In this document: positions 41,166 to 50,455 of the stretch, one piece after another
Layout of the letters: each line of letters starts with the position of its first letter
Position numbering within the stretch: the stretch's first letter is position 1
Notes under the pieces: model-generated
What the model was told of the DNA's origin: nothing
Databases searched by the model: none
What the model saw: only the letters and a program-made list of their open reading frames with translations
Source: Streptomyces mashuensis
GTDB lineage: Bacteria > Actinomycetota > Actinomycetes > Streptomycetales > Streptomycetaceae
Assembly (NCBI RefSeq): GCF_014654785.1
Contig: NZ_BNBD01000001.1
Span: 682,001 to 746,000, forward strand
DNA: 64,000 nt
Direction of reading: 5' to 3'
Made by a program: the position numbers and the translations under genes

Positions 41166-42326
41166 ATGCCGCCGGCGCCCCGCCCCGCCGCCCGCCATGT
41201 GCTCTGGCACTGGGCGACCCCGCAGGCCGAGGCCGTCCTCGCCAGCCGCGAACTCGGCACGATCCTGCGTTTCCACAGGGCCATGCACCGGCTCAACCAG
41301 ACCGAGCTCGGCGAGGCCCTGGGCTACGACAAGACGTACGTCTCGGCCCTGGAGCTCGGCAAACGCTCGCTGGACGACGTCGGCTCCCGCCGTCGCGTCG
41401 CGGAACGCCTCGGCCTGCCGCCGCACGTCCTCGGCGTGACCGACGCCGCCGACACCGACCACCGGGCCATGGTGCAGTTCGGGGAGTCGACCGTCCGGCT
41501 CGCCGAGATCGCCCGCCAGTCCGGCCACGCCTCCGAAGCCGTCGCCGAGCTCTGGCCGCTCGTCGCCCGCCTGGAAGCCCGTGTCGAGGACGGGCACAGC
41601 GAACGTGACGTCGTACGGCTCCTCGCCCGCGCCCGCCTGGGCATCGGAGTCGCCCTCGGCAACGTGCTCCCCGAGGAGCGCCTGGCGACCGCGGCCCGCT
41701 GGACCGCCCGCAGCCTGGAAGCGGCCCGCCACCTCGGCGACGACCCCGCCCTGCTCTCCGGCATCCTGCGCATGCACGGCAACGAACTGCGCAAGGCCCG
41801 TCTCACCGGCGCCGCTGTCGAACGCCTGCGCCACGCAGCCGCCATCGCGCCCACTCCCGACGACCGCGCCGCCGTCCTGCCGCTCCTGGCCCGCGCCGCC
41901 GGAGCCATCGGAGACCGGAACCTGTTCGACACGGTGATACGCGAGACCGACAGCCTTCTCGACCGGGCCGCGCACACCTCGCTGTTCAACCCCTACTCGC
42001 TCCACGAGATCCGCCTGCGCGGACTCCTGGCCACGGGCCGCGCGCCGGCGGCGATACGGCTCGTCGAGGAACGGCCGGCGCTCACGACCAGGGTGGCGCC
42101 GCAGTGGCGGGTGATCGAGCTGGTCACCGTCGCCCAGGTCCGTCTCATCGGCGGGGACCGGGCGGGGGCGGCCGAGGCCCTGGACGTGGCGGTGAGCGAA
42201 GCGGTGGTGCAGCGGCTGCCGCACCAGCTGCAGCGCATGATGCGTGCCGCCGGCTTGCGGCTGCCGGACATCCGGGCCGCCGCGGGTGAGGCGCTGGACC
42301 GGATGCGACACGAGATGGCCGCGTAG
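41166..42326 (+). CDS. XRE-family regulator with TPR-like repeats
   Basis: 386 aa; GTG 41163 is an equivalent start, with GGGAGG upstream. HTH at residues about 30-85: [20 protein letters not shown] and [19 protein letters not shown]. The remaining 300 residues are Ala/Leu/Arg-rich helical pairs like TPR regulators. Such proteins often control adjacent natural-product genes in Streptomyces. Follows the NUDIX gene by 24 bases, so probably co-transcribed. Confidence 0.82.
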   Translation: MPPAPRPAARHVLWHWATPQAEAVLASRELGTILRFHRAMHRLNQTELGEALGYDKTYVSALELGKRSLDDVGSRRRVAERLGLPPHVLGVTDAADTDHRAMVQFGESTVRLAEIARQSGHASEAVAELWPLVARLEARVEDGHSERDVVRLLARARLGIGVALGNVLPEERLATAARWTARSLEAARHLGDDPALLSGILRMHGNELRKARLTGAAVERLRHAAAIAPTPDDRAAVLPLLARAAGAIGDRNLFDTVIRETDSLLDRAAHTSLFNPYSLHEIRLRGLLATGRAPAAIRLVEERPALTTRVAPQWRVIELVTVAQVRLIGGDRAGAAEALDVAVSEAVVQRLPHQLQRMMRAAGLRLPDIRAAAGEALDRMRHEMAA

Positions 42327-42346
42327 GGCCGCGGCCGCGAGCCCGC

Positions 42347-42550
42347 TCACTGGGTCTGCCCAGGACCGAGATCGGGGAACGGGACCGCGCGGGCGAGGTC
42401 GTAGTAGACCTCGAAGTCGTGGGCGGGCCAGGTCGTCGCATCGCCGTGCGCTTTCCGGTAACGGGCCCCGACGGGGGATTCGGCGGGGCTCTCGAGCTTC
42501 TGGTCCGGGTGGGCGGGTCCGGACATGGCCGTGCCAGGAAAAACGGGCAT
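42347..42550 (-). CDS. Small hypothetical protein
   Basis: 67 aa from ATG 42550 with GGAG 8 bases upstream. The sequence is Pro-rich at first, then ARYRKAHGDATTWPAHDFEV and YYDLARAVPFPDLG. It is convergent with the first XRE regulator and divergent from the second. No family is recognised, but small proteins of this kind are common beside XRE-TPR regulators in Streptomyces. Confidence 0.5.
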   Translation of the reverse strand: MPVFPGTAMSGPAHPDQKLESPAESPVGARYRKAHGDATTWPAHDFEVYYDLARAVPFPDLGPGQTQ

Positions 42551-42747
42551 GGGGAGGCTCCAGCCTGAGCGATCTGCGCGTTGTGTACGGGGGATGGAAA
42601 GCGTTGCCCAAAACCGGGAAGAATCATGGTCGTTGGGCTGTCCGCCTGGGCACGGATACTGCACTTCGCCGCCAAGGCTGTGAAAGCAGCTGATGCGTAC
42701 GGTCCCCGGGTGTACGCATCAACGGTGTGAACGATTGAGGAGACGCG

Positions 42748-44139
42748 ATGCCGCAGCCGCCGAAGCCACTGAACCCGACAGGATCGGTCAGAGAACGGTT
42801 CGGTGCCCACCTTCGCCACTGGCGCATGGTCCGGGGCCTGTCGCAGACCCAGCTCGGCGACATGGTCCACGTCAGCGGCAACCAGATCGGCAAGATCGAA
42901 AAGGGTGAGCGGACATGCCGGTTACCGCTGGCCCGCCTTCTCGACGCCGCCCTCGACACGGGCGGAATCCTGGAGTGGATGTGCGCCTTCGTCGAAGCCG
43001 AAGCGGACAGCGGCCGGCCTGATGCGTACAAGACCAAGGGCGGGACAGACTCTGGCCGTATAGGTGTTCCCGAGGCGGTCATGCTGTCACTCGACGATGA
43101 CACGCTCAGTGACAACTGGAGTGACGTGCGACGCCGTTCCTTCCTCACCGCTGGAGGCGCGACCGCGATAGCGGCCTCTCCCTTCTCCCACCTGCTCGCC
43201 CCCACCGAGCCCGCGCAGCTCCCGGCCGTCGTACGCCTCCAGGACATCGAGCAGATCCAGGACGCCGCGAACGTGGTCTCCGGCTGGGACAACGCCTACG
43301 GCGGAGGCGGCATCGTCCGCCAAGTGGCCACGGCACAGCTGAAGTGGGCCTCCGCCCTCCTGGAGTGCCGCTGCCCGGAGAAGATCCGGCCGCAGCTGTT
43401 CGCTGCCGCCGCGCGGCTCGGCATGGTCGTCGGCGCCACCGACTTCGACGCGTACGCCCACGACGACGCTCGCCGCGTGTTCGCCTTCGCCGCCGCCTGC
43501 GCCGAGGAAGCCGGGGAATGGCACCTGCGCGCGAAGATCTACAGCTTCCGAGCCCGGCAGGCCATCTGGCTCGGCGACGGAGACACCGGCCTGACCCACG
43601 CCGAGCTCGGCCTCGCCCGCTCCGACCGGCTGACCGCCACCGAGCACGCCATGCTCCACACCGCCCGGGCCCGCGCCTACGCCAAGCTCGGCGACACCGA
43701 AGCCGCGCTCAAAGCCATCGGCCAAGCCGACGACGCCTTCGCCCGCCGCGACCCCGCCGCCGACCCTCCGTGGATGGCCTACTACGACGAAGCCCAGCAC
43801 CAGGGCGACACCGGCCACGCGTTGTACGACCTGGCCCTCGCAGGCCATCACCAGCCGGCGGCCGTGGAGCGCTTCGACACTGCGGTGAGGCTCCACACCG
43901 ATGCCTACGTGCGGTCACGGGCAATGTCGCGGACGAAGCTCGCCGCCCTGCACATGGCCGTCGGGGATCCGCGTGAGGCCGTTGCTGTGGGAGCGCTGGC
44001 CCTTGAGGATGTCGGGCAGATGCGCTCCCGGCGTGCCGCGGACGGGCTGCGCGAACTCGCGTCCCTTGGATACTGGCACCGCGCCATCCCGGAGGTTACG
44101 GAGCTTCGTGAGCGCGTCAAGGAGACGATCAACGCGTGA
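42748..44139 (+). CDS. XRE-family regulator with TPR domain
   Basis: 463 aa from ATG 42748 behind GAGGAG. HTH: HLRHWRMVRGLSQTQLGDMV and GNQIGKIEKGERTCRLPL. A short twin-Arg/hydrophobic linker (RRRSFLTAGGATAIAASPF) follows, then a TPR domain (AYAKLGDTEAALKAIGQADD, ALYDLALAGHHQPAAVERF). This matches the large Streptomyces XRE-TPR family. Overlaps the next gene by GTGA, so regulator and phosphotransferase are coupled. Confidence 0.87.
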   Translation: MPQPPKPLNPTGSVRERFGAHLRHWRMVRGLSQTQLGDMVHVSGNQIGKIEKGERTCRLPLARLLDAALDTGGILEWMCAFVEAEADSGRPDAYKTKGGTDSGRIGVPEAVMLSLDDDTLSDNWSDVRRRSFLTAGGATAIAASPFSHLLAPTEPAQLPAVVRLQDIEQIQDAANVVSGWDNAYGGGGIVRQVATAQLKWASALLECRCPEKIRPQLFAAAARLGMVVGATDFDAYAHDDARRVFAFAAACAEEAGEWHLRAKIYSFRARQAIWLGDGDTGLTHAELGLARSDRLTATEHAMLHTARARAYAKLGDTEAALKAIGQADDAFARRDPAADPPWMAYYDEAQHQGDTGHALYDLALAGHHQPAAVERFDTAVRLHTDAYVRSRAMSRTKLAALHMAVGDPREAVAVGALALEDVGQMRSRRAADGLRELASLGYWHRAIPEVTELRERVKETINA

Positions 44140-45035
44140 GCACCGTGGGCGCACAGTCCCGCGGTGTCCTCAGAGCCGCCTGCCGCCAGGTCGGACTCCC
44201 TGATGAAGGGGCCCAGCCGATACGAATCGCCGGCAATGCGATCTGGCGGCTCCCAGGTGGGATCGTCGCCCGCATCGGTCGCCCCGACGGCCGGGAGATC
44301 GCGGAACGAGAACTGGCCGTGGCTCGCTGGCTCACCGATAGCGGCGTTCGCACCGTCCGTCCGGCGATCGCCGACGGCCCCGTCCTCGTCGACGGCCGGC
44401 CGGTGACGTTCTGGGACGAGCTCGCGCCTCATCGGCCGGGGACCGCCGCCGATGTTGCCCGGCTGCTGAAGCAGATGCATCAGCTCACCCCGCCGGCCTC
44501 CCTCACCCTGCCGCCGCTCGAACCCCTCACCAAGCCCACGCGCCGCATCGCCGAGGCCGGCCTCCTCACCACCGATGACCGCCGCTGGCTCCAGGACCAC
44601 GTCGGCCAGCTCGCCGCGGACTTCGCCGGCCTCCCGGCCGGCCTCCCGGCCGGCCTGCCGCTGTGCGCTCTGCACGGCGACGCCTGGGACGGAAACGTCG
44701 CCGTCGACGCCGACGGCACCGCCTACCTCCTCGACCTGGAGAACACCTGCTACGGGCCACCGGAATGGGACCTCGTCTCCACCGCGGTGAAGCACCTCAC
44801 GACCGCCACCGTCACGGCAGCCGCATACGAGGACTTCTGCTCGACCTACGGCATGGACGTCACCTCATGGCCCGGGTATCCGGTCCTGGCGGGTATCCGG
44901 GAACTGCGCATGGTCACCTTCGCCCTCCAGATCGCCGACGAGCACCCACACGCCCGTGCCGAAGCCCAACACCGCGTCGACTGCCTGCGTGGCCGCAAGG
45001 GCCCACGCCCGTGGACGTGGACAGCTGTACCTTGA
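44136..45035 (+). CDS. Aminoglycoside phosphotransferase family protein
   Basis: 299 aa from GTG 44136. Catalytic loop LHGDAWDGNVAVD and metal motif LLDLENTCYGPPEWDLV are intact. IWRLPGGIVARIGRPDG carries the N-terminal beta segments. A short in-frame repeat encodes LPAGLPAGLP near residue 165. A DNA-level tandem repeat of about 12 bases lies there (44634-44660). Likely phosphorylates a small molecule; resistance or biosynthetic roles are both possible. Confidence 0.83.
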   Translation: MSTVGAQSRGVLRAACRQVGLPDEGAQPIRIAGNAIWRLPGGIVARIGRPDGREIAERELAVARWLTDSGVRTVRPAIADGPVLVDGRPVTFWDELAPHRPGTAADVARLLKQMHQLTPPASLTLPPLEPLTKPTRRIAEAGLLTTDDRRWLQDHVGQLAADFAGLPAGLPAGLPLCALHGDAWDGNVAVDADGTAYLLDLENTCYGPPEWDLVSTAVKHLTTATVTAAAYEDFCSTYGMDVTSWPGYPVLAGIRELRMVTFALQIADEHPHARAEAQHRVDCLRGRKGPRPWTWTAVP

Positions 45036-45759
45036 ACCTACCCATGCCTGCAGCGCGCGCAGGACGTGACAGATTCTTCCGGCGGAGTGGGATGGCAAGG
45101 CTTGGACGGGGGCGATCAACACGCCGCCTCGACGACGACCTCGCCACCCGACGGCTGGACTTCGGACGAACCGGGAGATGGGCATCCGGTCCCAACTTCC
45201 ATGTGCCAGGCCTTCTCGACCGCGTCTCTCACCCTCCGAAACTGATCAACTACCCTTTGTGGCGCATGGCTGTCCGTTAGGCTCGCAGCGGTGAATCAGG
45301 ACACCAGCGCGTCGGCCCGGAACACTTAGAACCTCTATCGGAATGAGGCCCGAGTAATGCGGTGGTGGCGCAGGTGCTGGGCCTCGCATCATGAGCTGTG
45401 ACAGTGATGGGTGCGGCAGAGCAGAGGTGGTTCGGTGGATCTGATCCATCTTTCGGACGGCGACAACAGCTTCCGCGTCCGGGTCCGCAGACGGCGGAAC
45501 CAGTGCACATGGGTGAACGCACACTCGACAGCCCAACGTTGAACACCCAGTCCGGAGCCGTGCTCGGTGCCCACGACGTCGGGACCGCCCAGGGTGAGGC
45601 TGGCTGCTGATTCTTCCGCCGGCCCGCCGGGGCGGGTTTTCACCGCGCGCTTACCTCGCGCGGTGCGGGCGCTGGCCGGAGGGTTCCTAGCGTGGAGGCA
45701 GAGAGTCGGAACCGGGGTGGTGTTCCGGCCGCCCCGCACCGGCCGTGGAGGTGTCTGCC
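45036..45759. other. Gap holding a decayed transposase and the lipoprotein promoter
   Basis: Apart from the IS5-like remnant listed separately, I see no intact gene. Short frames in both strands have atypical codon use. This is a likely break between the biosynthetic region and the ABC exporter region. Confidence 0.5.
45300..45600 (-). pseudogene. IS5-family transposase C-terminal remnant
   Basis: On the minus strand, QRWAVECAFTHVHWFRRLRT closely follows the (V)ERxxAWLxxFRRLRxR signature at the end of IS5/IS1182-type DDE transposases. The expected continuation (R.DIH.A.L.L) is seen only in a different frame (VRKMDQIHRTTSAL), so at least one frameshift has occurred. No N-terminal DDE part and no clear terminal inverted repeats are present. 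Confidence 0.5.
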
Positions 45760-46362
45760 ATGCGTCGTTCCCTCGCTGCCGCTGCAGCCGTTCTGGCCCT
45801 GGTCGCCGGAGCCGGGGCGGCCTGTTCTTCCTCGTCGTCTCCTTCGCACCCGCCCGCCTCGCCCTCGCAGACGCAGAAGCCCTCAGACGTCAATCCACCC
45901 GGTGACATACCCGACACCCAGGCGTTCGTGCCCTGGTCGTCCCCGGACGGCGCCTTCACGGTGAAGGTGCCGGAGGGCTGGTCGCGGATGTCGCAGGGGG
46001 TGGCGACGGTGTTCACCGACAAGTTCAACAGCGTGCGCGTCGAGCACGTCCCCGCCGCGACGGCTCCGACCGCGGACTCCGTACGTACCAGGGACCTCCC
46101 CGCGATCCAGGCCGGCAGCAGGCACTTCTCTCTCGTCTCGGTGACCGAGGTGCAGCGCAAGGGCGGCAAGGCGGTACTCGCCGAGTACCGCGCGGACTCG
46201 GCGCCCGACCAGGTGACCGGCAAGAGCGTCCCGCTGGACGTGCAGCGGTTCGTCTTCTTCTCGCCCGCCAAGGGCGAGGCCGTGCTGACGCTGTCCGGCG
46301 GTGTGGGGGCCGACAACGCCGACCCCTGGCGGACCATCACCGATTCCTTCCGGTGGACGTGA
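45760..46362 (+). CDS. Secreted lipoprotein of the ABC exporter operon
   Basis: 200 aa from ATG 45760 with GGAGG upstream. The signal peptide ends in the lipobox AGAAC (Cys27), followed by a Ser/Pro-rich linker. The mature domain (FVPWSSPDGAFTVKVPEGWS, VTEVQRKGGKAVLAEYRADS, RFVFFSPAKGEAVLTLSG) looks like a small beta-sandwich found in actinobacterial lipoproteins. Its stop overlaps the first ATPase start by one base, so it is probably a substrate-handling or sensor part of the exporter. Confidence 0.8.
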   Translation: MRRSLAAAAAVLALVAGAGAACSSSSSPSHPPASPSQTQKPSDVNPPGDIPDTQAFVPWSSPDGAFTVKVPEGWSRMSQGVATVFTDKFNSVRVEHVPAATAPTADSVRTRDLPAIQAGSRHFSLVSVTEVQRKGGKAVLAEYRADSAPDQVTGKSVPLDVQRFVFFSPAKGEAVLTLSGGVGADNADPWRTITDSFRWT

Positions 46363-47033
46363 TGACCGCGTCCGTGACCCCCGTGCTCAGCTCCCGTTCC
46401 CTGTACCGGTTCTTCCGGGCGGGAGAGGAGGAGACCTGCGCGCTGCAGGGGGTGGGGCTGGACGTGGGCGCAGGTGAGACCGTGGCGGTGACGGGGCCCT
46501 CCGGGTCGGGGAAGACCACGTTGCTCAACTGCCTGGCCGGCCTCGACGAGCCCGACGGCGGTGCCGTGACCGTGGCCGGCGAGCGGCTCAGCCACCGGCC
46601 CGAGCGCGAGCGGGGCCGCATCCGGGCACAGCACATAGGGATCGTGTTCCAGTCGGGCAATCTGCTCGAACACCTCACCGTGCGGGACAACGTCGCGCTC
46701 GTCCAGAGCCTGGTGCCCGCCCGGCCCCGGGTGCCGCCGCAGGTGCTGCTGGAACGGACAGGGATCGCGCACCGCGCGGGTGCTCTGCCGCGCCAGTTGT
46801 CCGGAGGGGAGGCAGCCCGCGCCGGGCTCGCCGTCGCCCTCGCCAACACGCCCGGTGTGCTGCTCGCCGACGAGCCGACCGGCGAGGTGGACGGGGAGAC
46901 CGAGCGGCGGCTGCTGGCCCTGCTGCGCGAGCGTGCCGAGGAGGGAACGGCGGTCGTGGTGGTCACCCACAGCAGGGCCGTTGCGGCGGTCGCCGACCGG
47001 GTGCTGCGGCTGCGGGACGGGCGGTGGACGTGA
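46362..47033 (+). CDS. ABC transporter ATP-binding protein (first)
   Basis: 223 aa. Walker A GPSGSGKTTLLN, Q-loop FQSGNLLEHLTV, signature QLSGGEAARA, Walker B VLLADEPTG and the switch His in VVVTHSRAV are all present. It belongs to the MacB/LolD-like exporter group. One-base overlaps on both sides with the lipoprotein and second ATPase. Confidence 0.92.
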   Translation: MTASVTPVLSSRSLYRFFRAGEEETCALQGVGLDVGAGETVAVTGPSGSGKTTLLNCLAGLDEPDGGAVTVAGERLSHRPERERGRIRAQHIGIVFQSGNLLEHLTVRDNVALVQSLVPARPRVPPQVLLERTGIAHRAGALPRQLSGGEAARAGLAVALANTPGVLLADEPTGEVDGETERRLLALLRERAEEGTAVVVVTHSRAVAAVADRVLRLRDGRWT

Positions 47034-47785
47034 TGGGCGCCGTGACCCCCGACGGCAGCCTGCCGCTCGTCCGCTGCGAGGACGCGGCGCGCACCTACGG
47101 CCGCGGGCCGGGCGCCGTCGTGGCCGTGCACGGTCTCACCTGCGCGGTGCCGCCCGGTGCCCGCGTCTGCGTGGTGGGACCGTCGGGCTCGGGCAAGTCC
47201 ACCCTGCTGCACCTGATGGCGGGCCTGGACCGGCCTACGACGGGCCGGGTGAGTCACCCGGGGCTCGGCGGGGAGAGTGCGGAGGGACTCGCCCGGCACA
47301 TCGGCGTCGTCTTCCAGGGCCCGAGTCTGCTGCCCCCGCTCACCGCCGCCGAGAACGTCGCGCTCCCGCTGCGGATCGACGGTGTGCCGGAGGACGAGGT
47401 CGCCTCCCGTACGGGGGCGGCCCTGGTGCGCCTGGGCCTGGAGTCGCTGGCCGGACGGCTGCCGGACGAGTTGTCGGCCGGACAGGCCCAGCGGGTCGCG
47501 GTGGCCCGGGTACTGGCGCGCGGGCCCGCCCTCGTGCTCGCCGACGAGCCGACCGGCCAGCTGGACCGCGCCACGGGCCGTCAGGTGCTGGCGGTGCTGC
47601 TGACCGCCGCCGCGGAGCTGGGGGCGGCGGTCCTGGTGACGACCCACGACCCGCTCGTGGCCCGCGCCCTGGACATCCGCTGGTACATGGCCGACGGGCG
47701 TCTGGTCCAACCGGGGGGCCGGACGGATACCCGGGCCGGGACCCGGCCGGGGACCGGGCAGGAGAGGGGAGGGGACCGGCGGTGA
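47033..47785 (+). CDS. ABC transporter ATP-binding protein (second)
   Basis: 250 aa. Walker A GPSGSGKSTLLHLMAGLD, Q-loop FQGPSLLPPLTA, signature ELSAGQAQRV (Gly replaced by Ala), Walker B LVLADEPTG and VTTHDPL. The degenerate signature suggests an asymmetric ATPase heterodimer with the preceding protein. The C-terminus is a basic Gly/Arg/Thr tail. GTGA overlap with the permease gene. Confidence 0.92.
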   Translation: MGAVTPDGSLPLVRCEDAARTYGRGPGAVVAVHGLTCAVPPGARVCVVGPSGSGKSTLLHLMAGLDRPTTGRVSHPGLGGESAEGLARHIGVVFQGPSLLPPLTAAENVALPLRIDGVPEDEVASRTGAALVRLGLESLAGRLPDELSAGQAQRVAVARVLARGPALVLADEPTGQLDRATGRQVLAVLLTAAAELGAAVLVTTHDPLVARALDIRWYMADGRLVQPGGRTDTRAGTRPGTGQERGGDRR

Positions 47786-50427
47786 TCGGGATCTGGCTGG
47801 CCGGCCTGCTGCGCCGCCGTGGCGGACGGCTCCTCGGCGTCGCGGCCGGTGTGGCCATGGCCGTGGCGCTCCTGGCCGCGCTCGGCGGCTTCCTGGCGGC
47901 GACGCGGGCGACGATGACCGAGCAGTCCGTCCGCGGCGTCACGGTGGACTGGCAGGTGCAGACGGTGAGCGGCGCCGACCCCCGGGCCGTGCTGGCCACC
48001 GTGCGGAACACCCCCGGCACCCGGGCGGCGCTGCCCGTCGGATACGCCGACACCAGCGGACTGACCGCCACCGCCGGGGGCACCTCCCAGGCCACCGGCC
48101 CCGGTGTGGTCCTGGGCCTTCCGGCCGGATACGGCTCGGTCTTCCCCGGCGAGCTCCGGGTGCTGGCCGGGCGCGGCGACGGCGTGCTGCTGGCCCAGCA
48201 GACCGCCGCCAACCTCCACGCCGGCCCGGGCGACACCGTCGCCATCGGGCGCACGGGACTGATACCGGTGAAGGTCCGGGTGGACGGCGTGGTGGACCTG
48301 CCGCACGCCGACTCGCTCTTCCAGAAGGTGGGCGCGCCGCCGCAGTCGCAGCCGTCGGCACCACCGGACAACGTCGTGCTGCTGCCCGAGGCCCGGTGGC
48401 ACTCCGTCTTCGGCCCACAGGCCAGCAACCGCCCCGATCTCGTCCACGACCAGATCCACGTACGGCGCAGTCACGCGCTGCCGCACGACCCGGCGTCCGC
48501 CTACGTGGCGGCGACCGGCAGCGCCCGCAACGCTGAGGCACGGCTCGCGGGCACCGCGGTCGTCGGCGACAACCTGGGCGCGGTGCTGGACGCGGCCCGC
48601 TCCGACGCCTTGTACGCCCAGATGCTCTTCCTCTTCCTGGGCGTTCCCGGTGCGGTTCTGGCCGGCGCGCTCACGGCGGCGGTGGCCGGCGCCGGAGCGG
48701 CCCGGCGGCGCCGGGAGCAGTCCCTGCTGCGGGCGCGCGGTGCCCCGGCGGGGCGGATCCTTGGGCTGGCGGCCGTGGAGGCCGTGGTCGTGGCGGCCGT
48801 CGGCGGGGCGGCGGGGCTGGGCGTCGCGGCGCTGCTGGACCGGGTGGCCTTCGGCACGACGGGCACGTTCTCCGCCGGATGGGCGGTGGCCGCGCTCGTG
48901 GTGGGGGCGGCCGTCTCGGGCGCCACCGTCCTGGTGCCCGCCCGCCGGGACCTCAAGGCTTCCACCGTCGTCGCCGGGCGCACGGCCGTGGAGCGCCGGC
49001 CCGTGCCGCGCGCCGCGTGGTGGCCGCTGGCCGCCGGGTTGCTGCTGGGGTCGCTCGCGGTGTTCCGGATCACCAGCCGTACGAATTACGCCCTGGTCCT
49101 CGCCCCCGAGGGCGCCCCCACCCTGTCGGTGGACTACTGGGCGTTCGCCGGGCCCGCGCTGCTGTGGACGGGCGGAGCGCTGCTGGCCTGGCTGGTGGCG
49201 GACCTCGTGTTGCGGCGCGGCCGGCCGGTGCTGGCCCGGCTGCTGCGGCCGGTGGCAGGGCCCCTGTCCGGGACGGTGGCGGCGAGCCTGTCGCGGCAGC
49301 GCGGCGCGGTGCTGCGGGGGGTGGTGCTGCTGGCGCTGGCGACCGCGTTCGCCGCCTCGACCGCCGTGTTCAACTCCACGTACCGGCAGCAGGCCGAGGT
49401 GGACGCGGTTCTCTCCAACGGTGCCGACGTCACCGTCACCGAGTCCCCGGGCACCACGTCGGGCCCGGCGGACGCGGCACGGGTGGCGGCGCTGCCGGGC
49501 GTGCGACGGGTCGAACCGTTGCAGCACCGCTTCGCCTACGTCGGCCCGGACCTGCAGGACCTGTACGGGGTACGGCCGTCCACCGTCGTGACGGCGGGCC
49601 GGCTCCAGGACGCCTACTTCGCCGGCGGCACGGCGCGGCAGTTGATGGACCACCTGGCCAGCCGACCCGACGGCCTGCTCGTCAGCGCCGAGACGGCGAA
49701 GGACTTCCAGCTCAGCCCCGGCGACCAGGTGAGCCTGCGCCTGCAGGACAGCCGCACCCACCGGCTGCGTTCCGTCGTCTTCCACTTCGCGGGCGTTGTC
49801 AAGGAGTTCCCGACCGCTCCCAAGGACAGCTTCCTGGTGGCCAACGCCTCCTATGTCGTCCGGCAGACCGGGGACAGCGCGGCCGGCACCCTGCTCGTCG
49901 ACACCGGGGGCACCGGCCAGCAGGCCGTGGCCCGGCGCGTCCGGGCGGCGCTCGGCCCCGCCACGCACGTCGCCGACCTGCCGTCGGCCCGGACGGTGAC
50001 CGGCTCCAGCCTGACCGCCGTGGACCTGAGCGGCCTCACCCGCGTCGAACTCGGCTTCGCCTTGGCCATCGGGGCGGCGGCGGGCGGTCTCGTCCTCGCC
50101 CTGGGCCTGGCCGAGCGGAGGCGCACTCTGGCACTGGCCTCCGTGCTGGGCGCCCGGGGGCGGCAGCTCTCCGGATTCGTGTGGAGCGAGGCGGCCCTGG
50201 TCGCCGTGGCGGGCGCGGCCGGCGGCACCGTGCTGGGCTGGGCGCTGTCCGAGATGCTGGTCAAGGTGCTCTCCGGCGTCTTCGACCCGCCCCCGGCCGC
50301 CCTCGCCGTGCCGTGGGGCTACCTCGGCGCCCTGGCCGCGGCCGTCGCGGCGGCCCTGGCGGTGGCCGCCTGGACGGCGGTACGGCACGCCCGGCGGCCA
50401 CCGCTCACGGAGCTCCGGGAGCTGTGA
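47782..50427 (+). CDS. FtsX-type ABC transporter permease, two-repeat form
   Basis: 881 aa from GTG 47782. An N-terminal helix (GVAAGVAMAVALLAALGGFL) and a large extracytoplasmic domain precede three helices near 290-400 (FLFLGVPGAVLAGALTAAVA and following). A second half has the same plan, ending in the FtsX-like core (ALAIGAAAGGLVLALGLAER, RTLALASVLGARGRQLSGFV). It exports an unknown substrate, perhaps peptide, lipid or antibiotic. The convergent two-component system next door probably controls it. Confidence 0.9.
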   Translation: MIGIWLAGLLRRRGGRLLGVAAGVAMAVALLAALGGFLAATRATMTEQSVRGVTVDWQVQTVSGADPRAVLATVRNTPGTRAALPVGYADTSGLTATAGGTSQATGPGVVLGLPAGYGSVFPGELRVLAGRGDGVLLAQQTAANLHAGPGDTVAIGRTGLIPVKVRVDGVVDLPHADSLFQKVGAPPQSQPSAPPDNVVLLPEARWHSVFGPQASNRPDLVHDQIHVRRSHALPHDPASAYVAATGSARNAEARLAGTAVVGDNLGAVLDAARSDALYAQMLFLFLGVPGAVLAGALTAAVAGAGAARRRREQSLLRARGAPAGRILGLAAVEAVVVAAVGGAAGLGVAALLDRVAFGTTGTFSAGWAVAALVVGAAVSGATVLVPARRDLKASTVVAGRTAVERRPVPRAAWWPLAAGLLLGSLAVFRITSRTNYALVLAPEGAPTLSVDYWAFAGPALLWTGGALLAWLVADLVLRRGRPVLARLLRPVAGPLSGTVAASLSRQRGAVLRGVVLLALATAFAASTAVFNSTYRQQAEVDAVLSNGADVTVTESPGTTSGPADAARVAALPGVRRVEPLQHRFAYVGPDLQDLYGVRPSTVVTAGRLQDAYFAGGTARQLMDHLASRPDGLLVSAETAKDFQLSPGDQVSLRLQDSRTHRLRSVVFHFAGVVKEFPTAPKDSFLVANASYVVRQTGDSAAGTLLVDTGGTGQQAVARRVRAALGPATHVADLPSARTVTGSSLTAVDLSGLTRVELGFALAIGAAAGGLVLALGLAERRRTLALASVLGARGRQLSGFVWSEAALVAVAGAAGGTVLGWALSEMLVKVLSGVFDPPPAALAVPWGYLGALAAAVAAALAVAAWTAVRHARRPPLTELREL

Positions 50428-50455
50428 CCCGAGCTGCGCCTCCGAAAACAGGCGC

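Noticed and set aside
44634..44660. Short tandem repeat encoding LPAGLPAGLP in the phosphotransferase
   Set aside because: In-frame and only two to three copies; most likely simple slippage with no functional meaning.
47581..50388. 935-codon minus-strand frame opposite the permease
   Set aside because: Shadow frame; Gln/Arg/Gly-rich without any domain, while the plus strand encodes a clear ABC permease.
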